Shown: positions 1-6,860 of the stretch, piece after piece
Numbering within the stretch: the stretch's first letter is position 1
How the letters are laid out: each line of letters opens with the position of its first letter
Assembly: GCA_001507935.1 (NCBI GenBank)
Contig: LGET01000021.1
Coordinates: 1 to 14,132, forward strand
Source: Thermococcales archaeon 44_46
GTDB lineage: Archaea > Methanobacteriota_B > Thermococci > Thermococcales > Thermococcaceae
Direction of reading: 5' to 3'
DNA: 14,132 bases
The notes under the pieces: generated by a model
Database searches by the model: none
The model's input: only the letters and a program-made list of their open reading frames with translations
Told to the model about the DNA's origin: nothing
Translations under genes and position numbers: made by a program

Positions 1-71
1 GGTGGGATTTTGTTGCGACGAAAGGGTTTTAAGGCTGAAACCACCCAGTAAATAATGGTTTCAGACTTCAT
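1..71 (-). CDS. possible 5' end of a minus-strand gene, cut by window edge
   Basis: An ATG at 71-69 opens a minus-strand frame with no stop down to base 1, giving 23 full codons (MKSETIIYWVVSALKPFRRN and on). A G-run (AAGGGGGAAC) lies directly upstream of the ATG, and a TATA-like GGTTTAAG sits at 106-113, about 38 bases upstream, which is a sensible archaeal promoter distance. The piece is too short to assign to a family. It would be co-oriented with the DNA-binding protein gene at 309-1016. The frame could be open by chance, so confidence is low. Confidence 0.3.
   Translation of the reverse strand, partial: MKSETIIYWVVSALKPFRRNKIP
35..64. repeat. 9-bp perfect inverted repeat (hairpin or operator-like)
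   Basis: CTGAAACCA at 35-43 is the exact reverse complement of TGGTTTCAG at 56-64, with a 12-base AT-rich spacer. No T-run follows directly on either strand, so it is not an obvious terminator. If the partial minus-strand gene is real, the repeat lies within its first codons. Confidence 0.45.
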
Positions 72-308
72 GTTCCCCCTTCTTTTTCTGAAGTATTGCC
101 AGTAACTTAAACCTGACACCCCACTGCTTATCCTAACAGTATCGATTTACAAAACCCAGAACAGGTATGTTTAAATAGTAGAAGAACAAATTTTCATGTG
201 TAAATAAAAATGACAAAATTAAGACTGCTCAAACTCTTGTATTTATGTTGGATGCGCTGTCTTAGAACAGAACTCTATTCTGAAGCGATTTTTTATTTAT
301 TTAAATAT

Positions 309-1016
309 TTATTTGTCAAGTAGTAAAAAGAAAAGTGGATTATCACAAAGCACCCAGAAAGTTACGCTCTGTAAGAAACAACAAACAAAAGTAAAAAATA
401 AATAAAGAAATAAAAATTTCAAGAGTCTTGGAGTTTTGTGACTATCCAGCCAGCTTTGCCAGTTTTTGTTTTTAATGACCACAAGCTCAAGGTCGTTACT
501 GACGAGCTTTTTACCATCAGTTTCAATGAAGTATCCATCGATGAATTCTTCCACCTTGCTATGCAACCGCTCTCCCTTTGGAACATTGAATACTTTCATC
601 ACTAATTCAAAGACCCTAATTTCACCATACTCATCGAGTATCCTATGTATTCTCTCTTTAAGCACCCTAATCTTTCTAGAATATGGATCCCCCCCACACT
701 TTTCTTTTAACTCCATAAGCTCCGATTCCAGCTGTTTTATCCTCTCCTTAAGCCTCTCATTTTCCTCTTTCACCTGTAGAGGGTAGCTATCATTCCTCGC
801 TGAGAGAATTAATGTTTCAATGATGTGGTTTCGATGTAGCCCGTATTGGAGAGCCATCTCTGCAAGGTATTCCGCGACTTTAATGTCTAAGTTCAGGGTC
901 ACAGGGGTCGTGTTTCGGGTTTTTGGTCTTCCAGGGCCCTGTTTTGGAATTTGAATGGTTTGAGGAACCAATGTGCCACCCTCATTGTCAATATTAACAG
1001 AATCAAAAATAAACAT
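309..1016 (-). CDS. AT-hook / ribbon-helix-helix DNA-binding protein with coiled coil and hydrophobic tail
   Basis: Probably a transcriptional or segregation-type regulator of the mobile element. The frame extends to a TTG at 1028 (239 aa), but the ATG at 1016, giving 235 aa, is the likelier start. In 239-aa numbering, a GPGRPK AT-hook core is at 31-36. It is followed at about 40-77 by a strand-helix-helix stretch (TPVTLNLDIK, then AEYLAEMALQYGL and HRNHIIETLILSA) resembling a ribbon-helix-helix fold. A Glu/Lys/Leu-rich coiled coil spans about 85-132, and a compact, possibly winged-helix region about 133-185. The last 37 residues are strongly hydrophobic (LLKFLFLYLFFTFVCCFL onward) and could form a membrane helix or be a late extension read through AT-rich DNA. 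It is divergent from the 1135 gene, a common arrangement for an autoregulated control gene. The fold assignments are by eye; the family was not recognised. Confidence 0.7.
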   Translation of the reverse strand: MFIFDSVNIDNEGGTLVPQTIQIPKQGPGRPKTRNTTPVTLNLDIKVAEYLAEMALQYGLHRNHIIETLILSARNDSYPLQVKEENERLKERIKQLESELMELKEKCGGDPYSRKIRVLKERIHRILDEYGEIRVFELVMKVFNVPKGERLHSKVEEFIDGYFIETDGKKLVSNDLELVVIKNKNWQSWLDSHKTPRLLKFLFLYLFFTFVCCFLQSVTFWVLCDNPLFFLLLDK

Positions 1017-1134
1017 ACCTATTGACAATTATTTTTCAAACCAAAATTGCTTACAGCCTAAGAGTTAATATTCCTAGCCAAATCTAAAAACTGGATTTAA
1101 TTTTGATAATACCCCAAATCAATAGGGGCTTGAG
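1017..1134. promoter_or_regulatory. divergent intergenic promoter region
   Basis: This AT-rich gap separates two divergent genes. For the plus-strand gene, GATTTAATTTTG (about 1094-1105) is a TATA candidate roughly 35 bases before the GTG at 1135. For the minus-strand gene, GAATATTAAC (about 1063-1072 read on the minus strand) is a weaker candidate about 50 bases before the ATG. CAAAATT at 1042-1048 and AATTTTG at 1099-1105 are reverse complements and could be paired operator half-sites for the neighbouring DNA-binding protein. These are motif calls only. Confidence 0.35.
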
Positions 1135-2124
1135 GTGCTGCAAAAAATAACGTATTTGATTGAAAAGCGGCGCGTTAAACAGCATTTGAATAAAATTAGA
1201 ACTGGCAAGCCTTCTCTTAGCAGGTACTATGCTGCGTACCTATTCGACAAGCCATTGTGGGATGTAACGCCTGATGAGATCTACCGGGCAGAGCGAACCT
1301 TAATTCCACTAGTTCTCAAGTACTATCTTACACCGTCTTTAAATTGGAATGAGCGGGTGAAACTACTTGTTAATGAACTGGAAGAGTTTTACAGATTTTT
1401 CTGCAAAAGAACGAAAATATTAGAGTTTAGGGATTCAAAAAATCCTCTGGATAATTCTCGGGAGTTAGAGAATCTTGTTAGATTTATCAATGGCGACCAT
1501 ACCGTAGAGGAGTTCCTGAGATGGTGTAATAGTCCTGTTCCCCGAAGCAAGTACGCTTTTGTCTCTCTTCTTCACAAAACGGAAGTTGCCGATATTGAAA
1601 AACTTATTGAAACGAACATCATAACAAAAGAGCAGTTGAGTGAAATTTACCGGAGGAGACGTTCCAAACTTATCCCAGCAGTCCGGCGAGCAATTGAAAT
1701 GGCGATCGAAAGTCAATTTTCCAACCAAAAGCCTGAAAAAAGGAGGAAAATTTATCGGCCAAACAAGCATGGATCTGGAAAGTCTGTATTTCATGCTTAT
1801 CTGGAGATTTCAGGGCTCACTCCAGGCTCTTACATTGAAGAGAGGAATATTGAGTGGGAATTTAAACAAAATCTGGTTAGGATGTGGTTTACGTCAAAAA
1901 ACAGGCATGAGCGGGAGAATAGGCTAGAACAGGCCTTCCCCAGGTTACTCCAGTTGGTTAGTTACACAACGATCTGGTATTACATTAGAGAGCAAGTTGA
2001 TGAGTACCTGATTGCGAGTGCGCTATCAAAGAATGAAATTGAGGAGTATCTAAGAGTGAACAGACATAGACTCGGAGATAAGATGAGAACCAAACTCATT
2101 AGGGCGTATTATTTTGCAAAGTAA
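1135..2124 (+). CDS. hypothetical basic, mostly helical protein, 329 aa
   Basis: Not recognised. The frame opens at a GTG (1135) preceded by TTGAG and AGGGG, so the exact start is uncertain; a TTG at codon 8 is an alternative. The protein has no signal peptide and no membrane segment. It is rich in Arg, Lys, Glu, Leu and Tyr, with a predicted all-helical look. Basic clusters occur near the N-terminus (EKRRVKQHLNKIRTGK), at about 172-177 (YRRRRSK) and at about 200-213 (KPEKRRKIYRPNK), suggesting nucleic-acid binding. No helicase, nuclease or primase signature is visible: there is no Walker motif, no HNH, and no D-x-D pair in a typical setting. It is divergent from the AT-hook/RHH gene, so the two may form a regulatory pair belonging to the mobile element. 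A replication or maintenance role is possible but is only a guess. Confidence 0.7.
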   Translation: MLQKITYLIEKRRVKQHLNKIRTGKPSLSRYYAAYLFDKPLWDVTPDEIYRAERTLIPLVLKYYLTPSLNWNERVKLLVNELEEFYRFFCKRTKILEFRDSKNPLDNSRELENLVRFINGDHTVEEFLRWCNSPVPRSKYAFVSLLHKTEVADIEKLIETNIITKEQLSEIYRRRRSKLIPAVRRAIEMAIESQFSNQKPEKRRKIYRPNKHGSGKSVFHAYLEISGLTPGSYIEERNIEWEFKQNLVRMWFTSKNRHERENRLEQAFPRLLQLVSYTTIWYYIREQVDEYLIASALSKNEIEEYLRVNRHRLGDKMRTKLIRAYYFAK

Positions 2125-2428
2125 GCTCGTACAAGAGGAATATCGTGGGTTTTTGGGTTATTGTTTAAAACTGATTGCAACGAGGGCTTGATTTTTGAAG
2201 AAGCCACTCAAAAACATGCCATACAACACGATAGCTGGGTTCAATCCAGGATTCATTTAACTAGTAATGCCATAATCGGGCTTGGTATCTCAAATTAACT
2301 TTTTATGACTCCAAAGCTCATAAACAAAGGGTAAAAACAAGGAATTGGTATGCTAAGAATATTGAATAGTAGAATAGTAAGGGTCTAGACTCTTCCTGTT
2401 TTGGTGTGCTTTTATTCCATTACCTCAT
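2125..2428. other. convergent intergenic region, no convincing gene
   Basis: This gap lies between two convergent genes. It holds T-runs on both strands that could end transcription: TTTTT at 2150-2154 on plus, 26 bases after the 1135 gene, and TTTTT on minus at 2337-2333, downstream of the glycosylase gene. It also has a tandem 8-base repeat (GAATAGTA twice, 2364-2379) and an 8-base palindrome GTCTAGAC at 2383-2390. Only very short ORFs are present, the longest noted being 32 codons on minus (2256-2158). Confidence 0.5.
2333..2337 (-). terminator. T-run, candidate terminator of the DISARM-glycosylase operon
   Basis: On the minus strand TTGTTTTTACCC lies about 92 bases beyond the stop of the last operon gene. 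Archaeal termination commonly uses such T-rich tracts without a hairpin. The tract is only five T long, so this is a weak call. Confidence 0.25.
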
Positions 2429-3118
2429 TCAATCCTTCTTATTCTTCTGTACCCACGAACATTTTTCACGTAATGGACACATTTCGCATTTTGGTTTTCT
2501 GGGAGTACATACAAGAGCAGCAAGGTCTATTATTGCAAAATTGTATTCTCTATGAAATTGCTCCGGTAGAATCTTTGAAGCGAGTTCGAGTATTTTTTTA
2601 TCACGTCTCCCTTCCCCTCTGGGGGTTATCCCAAAATAGCGACTGAGAATTCTCACAACATTCGAATCAACCACTGCAACAGGTACGTTACATGCAAAGC
2701 TCAGGACAGCAGCAGAAATGTACTCTCCAACACCCGGAAGGGATAACAGTTTCTCTTTATCGCAGGGAATTCTGCCCCCGTATTTCTCGACAAGAATTTT
2801 TGCCAGAGTCAGAACTTTTTCCGCTCTCCATTCCAGTCCAAGTCTTGAAAAATAATCTCTGATTCTCTCTGGAGAAGCTCTTGAGAGTGAGAATACATCC
2901 GGGAATTCTTTTATGAATTCAAGATAAACAGGCACCACCTGAGAGGCCTTGGTGCGCTGGAGCATGAGTTCAGCAACAAGTATCTGATAGGGATCTTTTG
3001 TTTCACGCCACGGAAAGCTCCGTCCGTTCTGATAATACCAAGATAGCAGAGAATTGACAAAGAAATCAATCAGCTCAGTATTTTTACTTGGCGTTTCCAA
3101 AGTTTTTTCACCTCCCAT
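2429..3118 (-). CDS. HhH-GPD iron-sulfur DNA glycosylase, Mig/MutY type (probable T:G mismatch thymine-DNA glycosylase)
   Basis: Probably removes thymine from G:T mismatches formed when 5-methylcytosine deaminates, starting base excision repair. In 229-aa numbering, an N-terminal FPWRETKDPYQILVAELMLQ block (35-54) is typical of the MutY/Mig group. The helix-hairpin-helix LPGVGEY is at 127-133 and the catalytic Asp is D151 in VVDSNVVRI. A complete iron-sulfur loop follows, C204-x6-C211-x2-C214-x5-C220. Residue 133 is Tyr, as in the thymine glycosylase Mig.MthI; EndoIII has Lys and E. coli MutY has Ser here. At 229 aa it has the Mig core and lacks MutY's C-terminal 8-oxoG domain. It overlaps the methyltransferase end by 49 bases. 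The ATG at 3118 is one start. A perfect GGAGGTGA at 3115-3108 sits 7 bases before a TTG at codon 7 (3100), which may be the true start. Adenine-specific MutY activity is the main alternative. Confidence 0.9.
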   Translation of the reverse strand: MGGEKTLETPSKNTELIDFFVNSLLSWYYQNGRSFPWRETKDPYQILVAELMLQRTKASQVVPVYLEFIKEFPDVFSLSRASPERIRDYFSRLGLEWRAEKVLTLAKILVEKYGGRIPCDKEKLLSLPGVGEYISAAVLSFACNVPVAVVDSNVVRILSRYFGITPRGEGRRDKKILELASKILPEQFHREYNFAIIDLAALVCTPRKPKCEMCPLREKCSWVQKNKKD

Positions 3119-4398
3119 CCTTCAAAAGTTGCAATTATTGCTAAGCCAAGTGCAGCCGCGAGAAGTGGGGGGACAGCGTTTCCTATCTGCCGGTACTGTG
3201 CGGTTCTAGGGCCTTTAAAGATAAACCAGTCCGGAAAACTCTGGAGCCTTGCTGCCTCCCGGGGTGTTAGAGTTCTTGGTTTAACTGGATGTATGTACCG
3301 GTACCCGTCCTTCTGGAGATGGGCTGTTATTGTCCATGATGGGCGGTTCCATATGAGTTTTTTGAATTTATCCCTGAAGATGTCGTCACGATACCCATAA
3401 AGAGCTTTTATGTGCTGGGGAAGATCTTTCCAAGAATCGCCTTCTTTCATGTGTTCAAATGTCAATTTATCCCGTTCGGTGTGAGAACGGGAAATATGAT
3501 TATGAACCATTCCGTCCCAGAAGGGGGTTTTTTTCCGGGCCCATTCTTGATATCTGGAAAAGGGATGAATAACATGGAACATGGGATAATCTTCTATGCC
3601 AGCCCTATTTGCGACTACCGGTTCGGGAAGATCCCCTATTGCCTGTCCAACAGTTACATATGGATATTTGGGAAGAAGTCCTTTGAAAAGGTAATCAACC
3701 AGATTTTTCTTGGATTGCTGGGAATCTTTATGTGTGGGGAATGGCCATCGGAATTCCTCAACAAGTGATTCTTCATCCCGGTGTATTCCAACAAAGAAAA
3801 TACGTCTTCTTGTCTGGGGTACTCCAAAATCGGCAGCATTGAGTATCCTTGGATTGTTTCCTGTTTCCCATCCCGGAATTATGTATCCAATCCTTCTGAA
3901 ATCATCAACTATTTCTCTTACCGTCTCCCCATCCCTGTGACTCATCATTCCGGGTACATTTTCCATTATGACAATCTTGGGCTGGAAATAGTCGACCATA
4001 CGGATGAATTCTCGATAGAGCACATTTCGAGGATCATCAATAAATCGGGGATGATGGTTTTTCACATCTTTCTTTTTTCCGTTTCTTGCAAGATTTGCTA
4101 TTTTCACACGACCGGCCACGGAAAAGCCTTGGCAGGGAGGCCCTCCCACCATCACATCAATATCCCCTTTTTGAACTCCTGACACATTAGAAATAACTTC
4201 AGGGGGCAGCTTTCTAAGGTCTTCTTTCAGGCCAATGGTATCAAATCCCATTGCTTCCCTGAAGTTGTAGTTGTACGTTTTTATTCCGTGAGGGTCAATG
4301 TCAACGGCTGCTTTGGGCACTAATCCTGCCAGCACCATGCCAAGAGAGAATCCCCCAGGTGCACCGAATAGATCCATGAAAGTGTATTTTGATTTCAT
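3070..4398 (-). CDS. drmMII: DISARM DrmMII: DNA (cytosine-5) methyltransferase
   Basis: Transfers a methyl group from S-adenosylmethionine to C5 of cytosine; in DISARM this marks host DNA as self. The 442-aa protein shows the standard motif order. Motif I is FMDLFGAPGGFSLGM at 7-21 (SAM binding). Motif IV is GGPPCQGFS at 85-93 with catalytic C89. Motif VI is MENVPG at 145-150. Motif VIII is QTRRRIFFVG at 195-204. A variable target-recognition stretch of about 165 residues precedes motif IX (RTLTPREAARLQSFPDWF, 375-392) and motif X (QIGNAVPP, 404-411). No catalytic residue is missing. The ATG at 4398 follows GAGGGAG by about 8 bases. The gene lies 42 bases after drmC and overlaps the glycosylase by 49 bases. 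Family and role in DISARM are clear from context; the target sequence cannot be read by eye. Confidence 0.95.
   Translation of the reverse strand: MKSKYTFMDLFGAPGGFSLGMVLAGLVPKAAVDIDPHGIKTYNYNFREAMGFDTIGLKEDLRKLPPEVISNVSGVQKGDIDVMVGGPPCQGFSVAGRVKIANLARNGKKKDVKNHHPRFIDDPRNVLYREFIRMVDYFQPKIVIMENVPGMMSHRDGETVREIVDDFRRIGYIIPGWETGNNPRILNAADFGVPQTRRRIFFVGIHRDEESLVEEFRWPFPTHKDSQQSKKNLVDYLFKGLLPKYPYVTVGQAIGDLPEPVVANRAGIEDYPMFHVIHPFSRYQEWARKKTPFWDGMVHNHISRSHTERDKLTFEHMKEGDSWKDLPQHIKALYGYRDDIFRDKFKKLIWNRPSWTITAHLQKDGYRYIHPVKPRTLTPREAARLQSFPDWFIFKGPRTAQYRQIGNAVPPLLAAALGLAIIATFEGWEVKKLWKRQVKILS
3108..3115 (-). promoter_or_regulatory. strong Shine-Dalgarno site inside the methyltransferase end
   Basis: GGAGGTGA is a full-length match to the archaeal anti-SD sequence. 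It is embedded in the last codons of the methyltransferase gene, 7 bases before TTG at 3100-3098 and just after ATG at 3118-3116. The spacing favours the TTG as glycosylase start and points to translational coupling with the methyltransferase. Confidence 0.65.
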
Positions 4399-4431
4399 TG
4401 CATACTCCCTCTGTCCAGATTCTTGCGGGGG

Positions 4432-4440
4432 CTTTTTAAA
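4432..4440 (-). promoter_or_regulatory. TATA box for drmMII-glycosylase pair
   Basis: On the minus strand TTTAAAAAG starts just after the drmC stop and lies about 38 bases before the methyltransferase ATG. A start of transcription about 25 bases downstream would give a leader of about 13 bases that still contains the GAGGGAG ribosome site. It would let the methyltransferase and repair enzyme be made apart from drmA-drmB-drmC. Confidence 0.5.
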
Positions 4441-4920
4441 TCATATCAGGTCAAGCACATAGGCAAGATCCTCAACATCAGGACCTTCGATTAGCACTCC
4501 AATTTCGTGATTCCCCACCATTCCCCCCCAAGTAAAATTCATTGATCCAATAATTGCTTTCCTGCGGTCAACCACAATTGCTTTTGCATGAATTGTTTCT
4601 CCAGGGTATCTCTTGCTGAATTCAACAAGGTCAAAATCTCGATACTTGAGACTCATGCTGTACAGTCGATCCGTTATTCTTTTTGATGGATCCAGTTCAT
4701 TTACAATGAATTTTACCGATCTCCCTTTTTGCAGGTTTTTTTCAATTAAATCAACAAGCCACATTGCTCCATCTGTGATTACGTAGCTCACGAGATGAAT
4801 TTGTTCCATGGCATTTTCAAGAAGCTCATACACCACGGTGTCGATATTCCTGAATTCTTTTTTCTTTAGACGATTCCCGATGGTGAGTATTCTGGCAGTG
4901 GTAATCTTTTGGGTATCCAT
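4441..4920 (-). CDS. drmC: DISARM DrmC: phospholipase D-like (HKD) nuclease-family protein
   Basis: A PLD-superfamily protein with one HKD motif, HAKAIVVDRRKAIIGSMNF (H-x-K-x4-D-x6-GSMN) in the C-terminal third. Single-HKD members usually work as dimers and many are nucleases. DrmC is the PLD accessory component of DISARM, and its role there is less essential than that of the other subunits. The frame runs back to an ATG at 4941 (166 aa). The ATG at 4920 (159 aa) is preferred because GGAGGG at 4935-4930 lies 9 bases before it and it forms a TAATG junction with the drmB stop. No membrane segment or signal peptide is seen. It is compact for the family but ends soon after a complete HKD motif, so it looks intact. 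Assignment as DrmC rests on the HKD motif plus position directly after drmB. Confidence 0.87.
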   Translation of the reverse strand: MDTQKITTARILTIGNRLKKKEFRNIDTVVYELLENAMEQIHLVSYVITDGAMWLVDLIEKNLQKGRSVKFIVNELDPSKRITDRLYSMSLKYRDFDLVEFSKRYPGETIHAKAIVVDRRKAIIGSMNFTWGGMVGNHEIGVLIEGPDVEDLAYVLDLI

Positions 4921-6860
4921 TATTCCAGTCCCTCCATCCATTCCACAGGAACATGCCGGTCAAGCCACATATTTCTGTGTTCGCACGATGTCTCCGAGAT
5001 CAAGGTGCATGCGTAACATGCAGCACCATTTACCATTGTGGGCGCATCCAAGGTAAATCTAAACTCCTGTTCAATACAGAGGGGATCGTTTGAACATGAA
5101 TAAAGAAAGTCGTACGCTCTATTCAGTATTTTCTCGAATTTCCGTACCAGCGAGATCAATCCACCCAGAGTGCCATCTGCATTTGGCTGGGCAGTGTAAA
5201 GAATTACCCCGCCCTCCGGGTGGTTGGGATCATCAATTTTTACATAGACTCTCTCCCTTATTGACGCTGCTGAATATCCCGAGTCAACAGATATGGCTCT
5301 GATCAGCATGTGGGAAAGTGTGTGCCAGAATACAAAGGCTGGATGAAGTTCAAATTTTGTTGACGGGTCTTTAAACAGGTGATCGGGGTACCCTCTTCCT
5401 TTTGCCGTAAACGCTGAAAACCACCTGTCATAGTGTTCCTTGGATTTTCTTCTGGCATACTCCCACAATTGCTGGGGATCCCTGAAGGTAATAAAAACCC
5501 CCTCTCCAAAAAGCTGCACGCCGGGATACCATTCGGTGTCCCCCTCCTTGAAACCAACGGAAACAAGGTCTGCTTCAAGCAAAGAATCGTCAGAGTCACC
5601 CGGTTTTCCCACAAATCTTCTGTATCCCTTAAGAACCATTACAGTGTGAAGCTTCTCAATGGGGGTAACCCTGAATCCAACCCCATTTTCATCATAAACT
5701 GTTCTGACGTTATTCCGGTTCACGTAAAACAGAACTTTGTCTTTTTTGATATTGGACTTTACTGGGGGGAATCCCTTCTCAGAAGCCATAATGAATGATT
5801 CAAATTCTTCCTTGAAGAGTTCATAGGGAGTGGTGGGTATTTCTCTTGAATCATTAATGATATCCAGAATTATTTGTCTCACATCGTCCCAGTCGTAAGA
5901 CTCAAGTTCTGTAAGCTCCGCAGTGGTGAGTACCCTTTCCAGTCTCTTCAGAAAACCTTCTCTGTCCTCAAGAGCTGTGCCATCGGGATCCACTAAGACC
6001 CTCAGAGCACCCTTAATATGATCCCTTTCCAAGATCTTGTGAAGGGTTGTTGCCCGTGGGGGGACTGTAAAGAGTGTAACAATCTCGGGCACATAAAGAT
6101 TGGATGCCTGTCTCTGAATGACATAGGCTTTTTCTTCACATTTTTTTGTTTCTCCCGGTTTTTCATTTCTTTCGAGATATGTGCTTGGACATGAATGAGG
6201 ACGTTGGTAAATTTCTTTGAGAGTAACACTAGCTTTGCACTCGGGGCACCTGATGACCACATCGGAGAGGGATGGTCCCTTGCGGATCCATTCAAACCAG
6301 CTGTTATTGTGGTTGCAGGGTTTTGAGGAATTTTTGTGGACCTCATATGGCCAGGAAATATCCCCCATATGGCCCTTTGGACATGCAAGAATAAAACGGA
6401 TTGCCTGTTTTCTGCCCTGTTCTCTAAGCCTCCATTTAATTTCCCGTTCTCGTTCTTCATCAGAGTATCCCTTATTTTTAAGTTCTCTATTCAGTTCCTC
6501 CCTGCATTTTGGACAGCCGTAACTCTGATGATAGAGGATGCCGTGTTTGGGGCAGAGTGACCATTCGGGAAATGGCCGTGTCCGGTAAATTACATAGTTC
6601 TGGGGAACTTCAAGTTCAGCATTTGATGGAAGTTCAAAAACTCTGGCCCCTCTGAGATAGCCTTGTGACATGCGATCGTGAGATATCTCAAGTTTCTTGG
6701 GAGAAATACCGAGGGTTTCCCTATTATGCTCATTAAAAAGTCCAATATCTGGCCGGAGTATCACTCTGGGCCCTTCGGTTGTTTCAATTATTGAGCCGGG
6801 TCCAAAAGTTGTTATGAACTGGGATTTTCTAATATGCTGCACCTTCACCATTACAATCAT
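4920..6860 (-). CDS. drmB: DISARM DrmB: DUF1998 protein
   Basis: Core DISARM subunit that partners with the DrmA helicase to engage invading DNA. The 646-aa protein opens with IRKSQFITTFGPGSIIE (10-26), the characteristic DrmB N-terminus. Several cysteine clusters suggest structural zinc sites: C103 with C116/C119, C160 with H164, and C205/C208 with C224 and C241. The C-terminal DUF1998 domain (about 505-630) carries HPAFVFWHTLSHMLI and a late cysteine set (C589, C595, C615, C618, C626 in AACYACTLISETSCEH). Length is normal for the family and no break is seen. The start overlaps the drmA stop as ATGA. A second ATG three codons in (6851) has GGGAGAT upstream at better spacing and could be the real start. 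DUF1998 also occurs alone beside other helicases, but the gene order fixes this as DrmB. Confidence 0.93.
   Translation of the reverse strand: MIVMVKVQHIRKSQFITTFGPGSIIETTEGPRVILRPDIGLFNEHNRETLGISPKKLEISHDRMSQGYLRGARVFELPSNAELEVPQNYVIYRTRPFPEWSLCPKHGILYHQSYGCPKCREELNRELKNKGYSDEEREREIKWRLREQGRKQAIRFILACPKGHMGDISWPYEVHKNSSKPCNHNNSWFEWIRKGPSLSDVVIRCPECKASVTLKEIYQRPHSCPSTYLERNEKPGETKKCEEKAYVIQRQASNLYVPEIVTLFTVPPRATTLHKILERDHIKGALRVLVDPDGTALEDREGFLKRLERVLTTAELTELESYDWDDVRQIILDIINDSREIPTTPYELFKEEFESFIMASEKGFPPVKSNIKKDKVLFYVNRNNVRTVYDENGVGFRVTPIEKLHTVMVLKGYRRFVGKPGDSDDSLLEADLVSVGFKEGDTEWYPGVQLFGEGVFITFRDPQQLWEYARRKSKEHYDRWFSAFTAKGRGYPDHLFKDPSTKFELHPAFVFWHTLSHMLIRAISVDSGYSAASIRERVYVKIDDPNHPEGGVILYTAQPNADGTLGGLISLVRKFEKILNRAYDFLYSCSNDPLCIEQEFRFTLDAPTMVNGAACYACTLISETSCEHRNMWLDRHVPVEWMEGLE
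4930..4935 (-). promoter_or_regulatory. Shine-Dalgarno site that decides the drmC start
   Basis: GGAGGG lies inside the drmB end, 9 bases before ATG 4920-4918, which shares its first base pairs with the drmB stop as TAATG. This supports 4920 over the upstream ATG at 4941. Confidence 0.6.

Noticed and set aside
266..294. CAGAA/TTCTG hairpin followed by six T on the plus strand, terminator-like
   Set aside because: The stem is only 5 base pairs, the T-run is 7 bases away, and no plus-strand gene ends just before it.
210..323. 37-codon plus-strand ORF (MTKLRLLKLL...) downstream of a TATA-like TTTAAATA
   Set aside because: It has no ribosome site, low-complexity AT-rich codons, and overlaps the end of the minus-strand gene. 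Chance is more likely.
2234..2250. GCTGGGTTCAATCCAGG resembles a tRNA T-arm
   Set aside because: With the standard 7-base TTCAATC loop the stem does not pair, and no acceptor or anticodon arm is present. It is only a small palindrome.
2158..2256. 32-codon minus-strand ORF (MNPGLNPAIVLYGMF...) in the convergent gap
   Set aside because: It is short and has no ribosome site. It might be a gene remnant, but nothing supports it.
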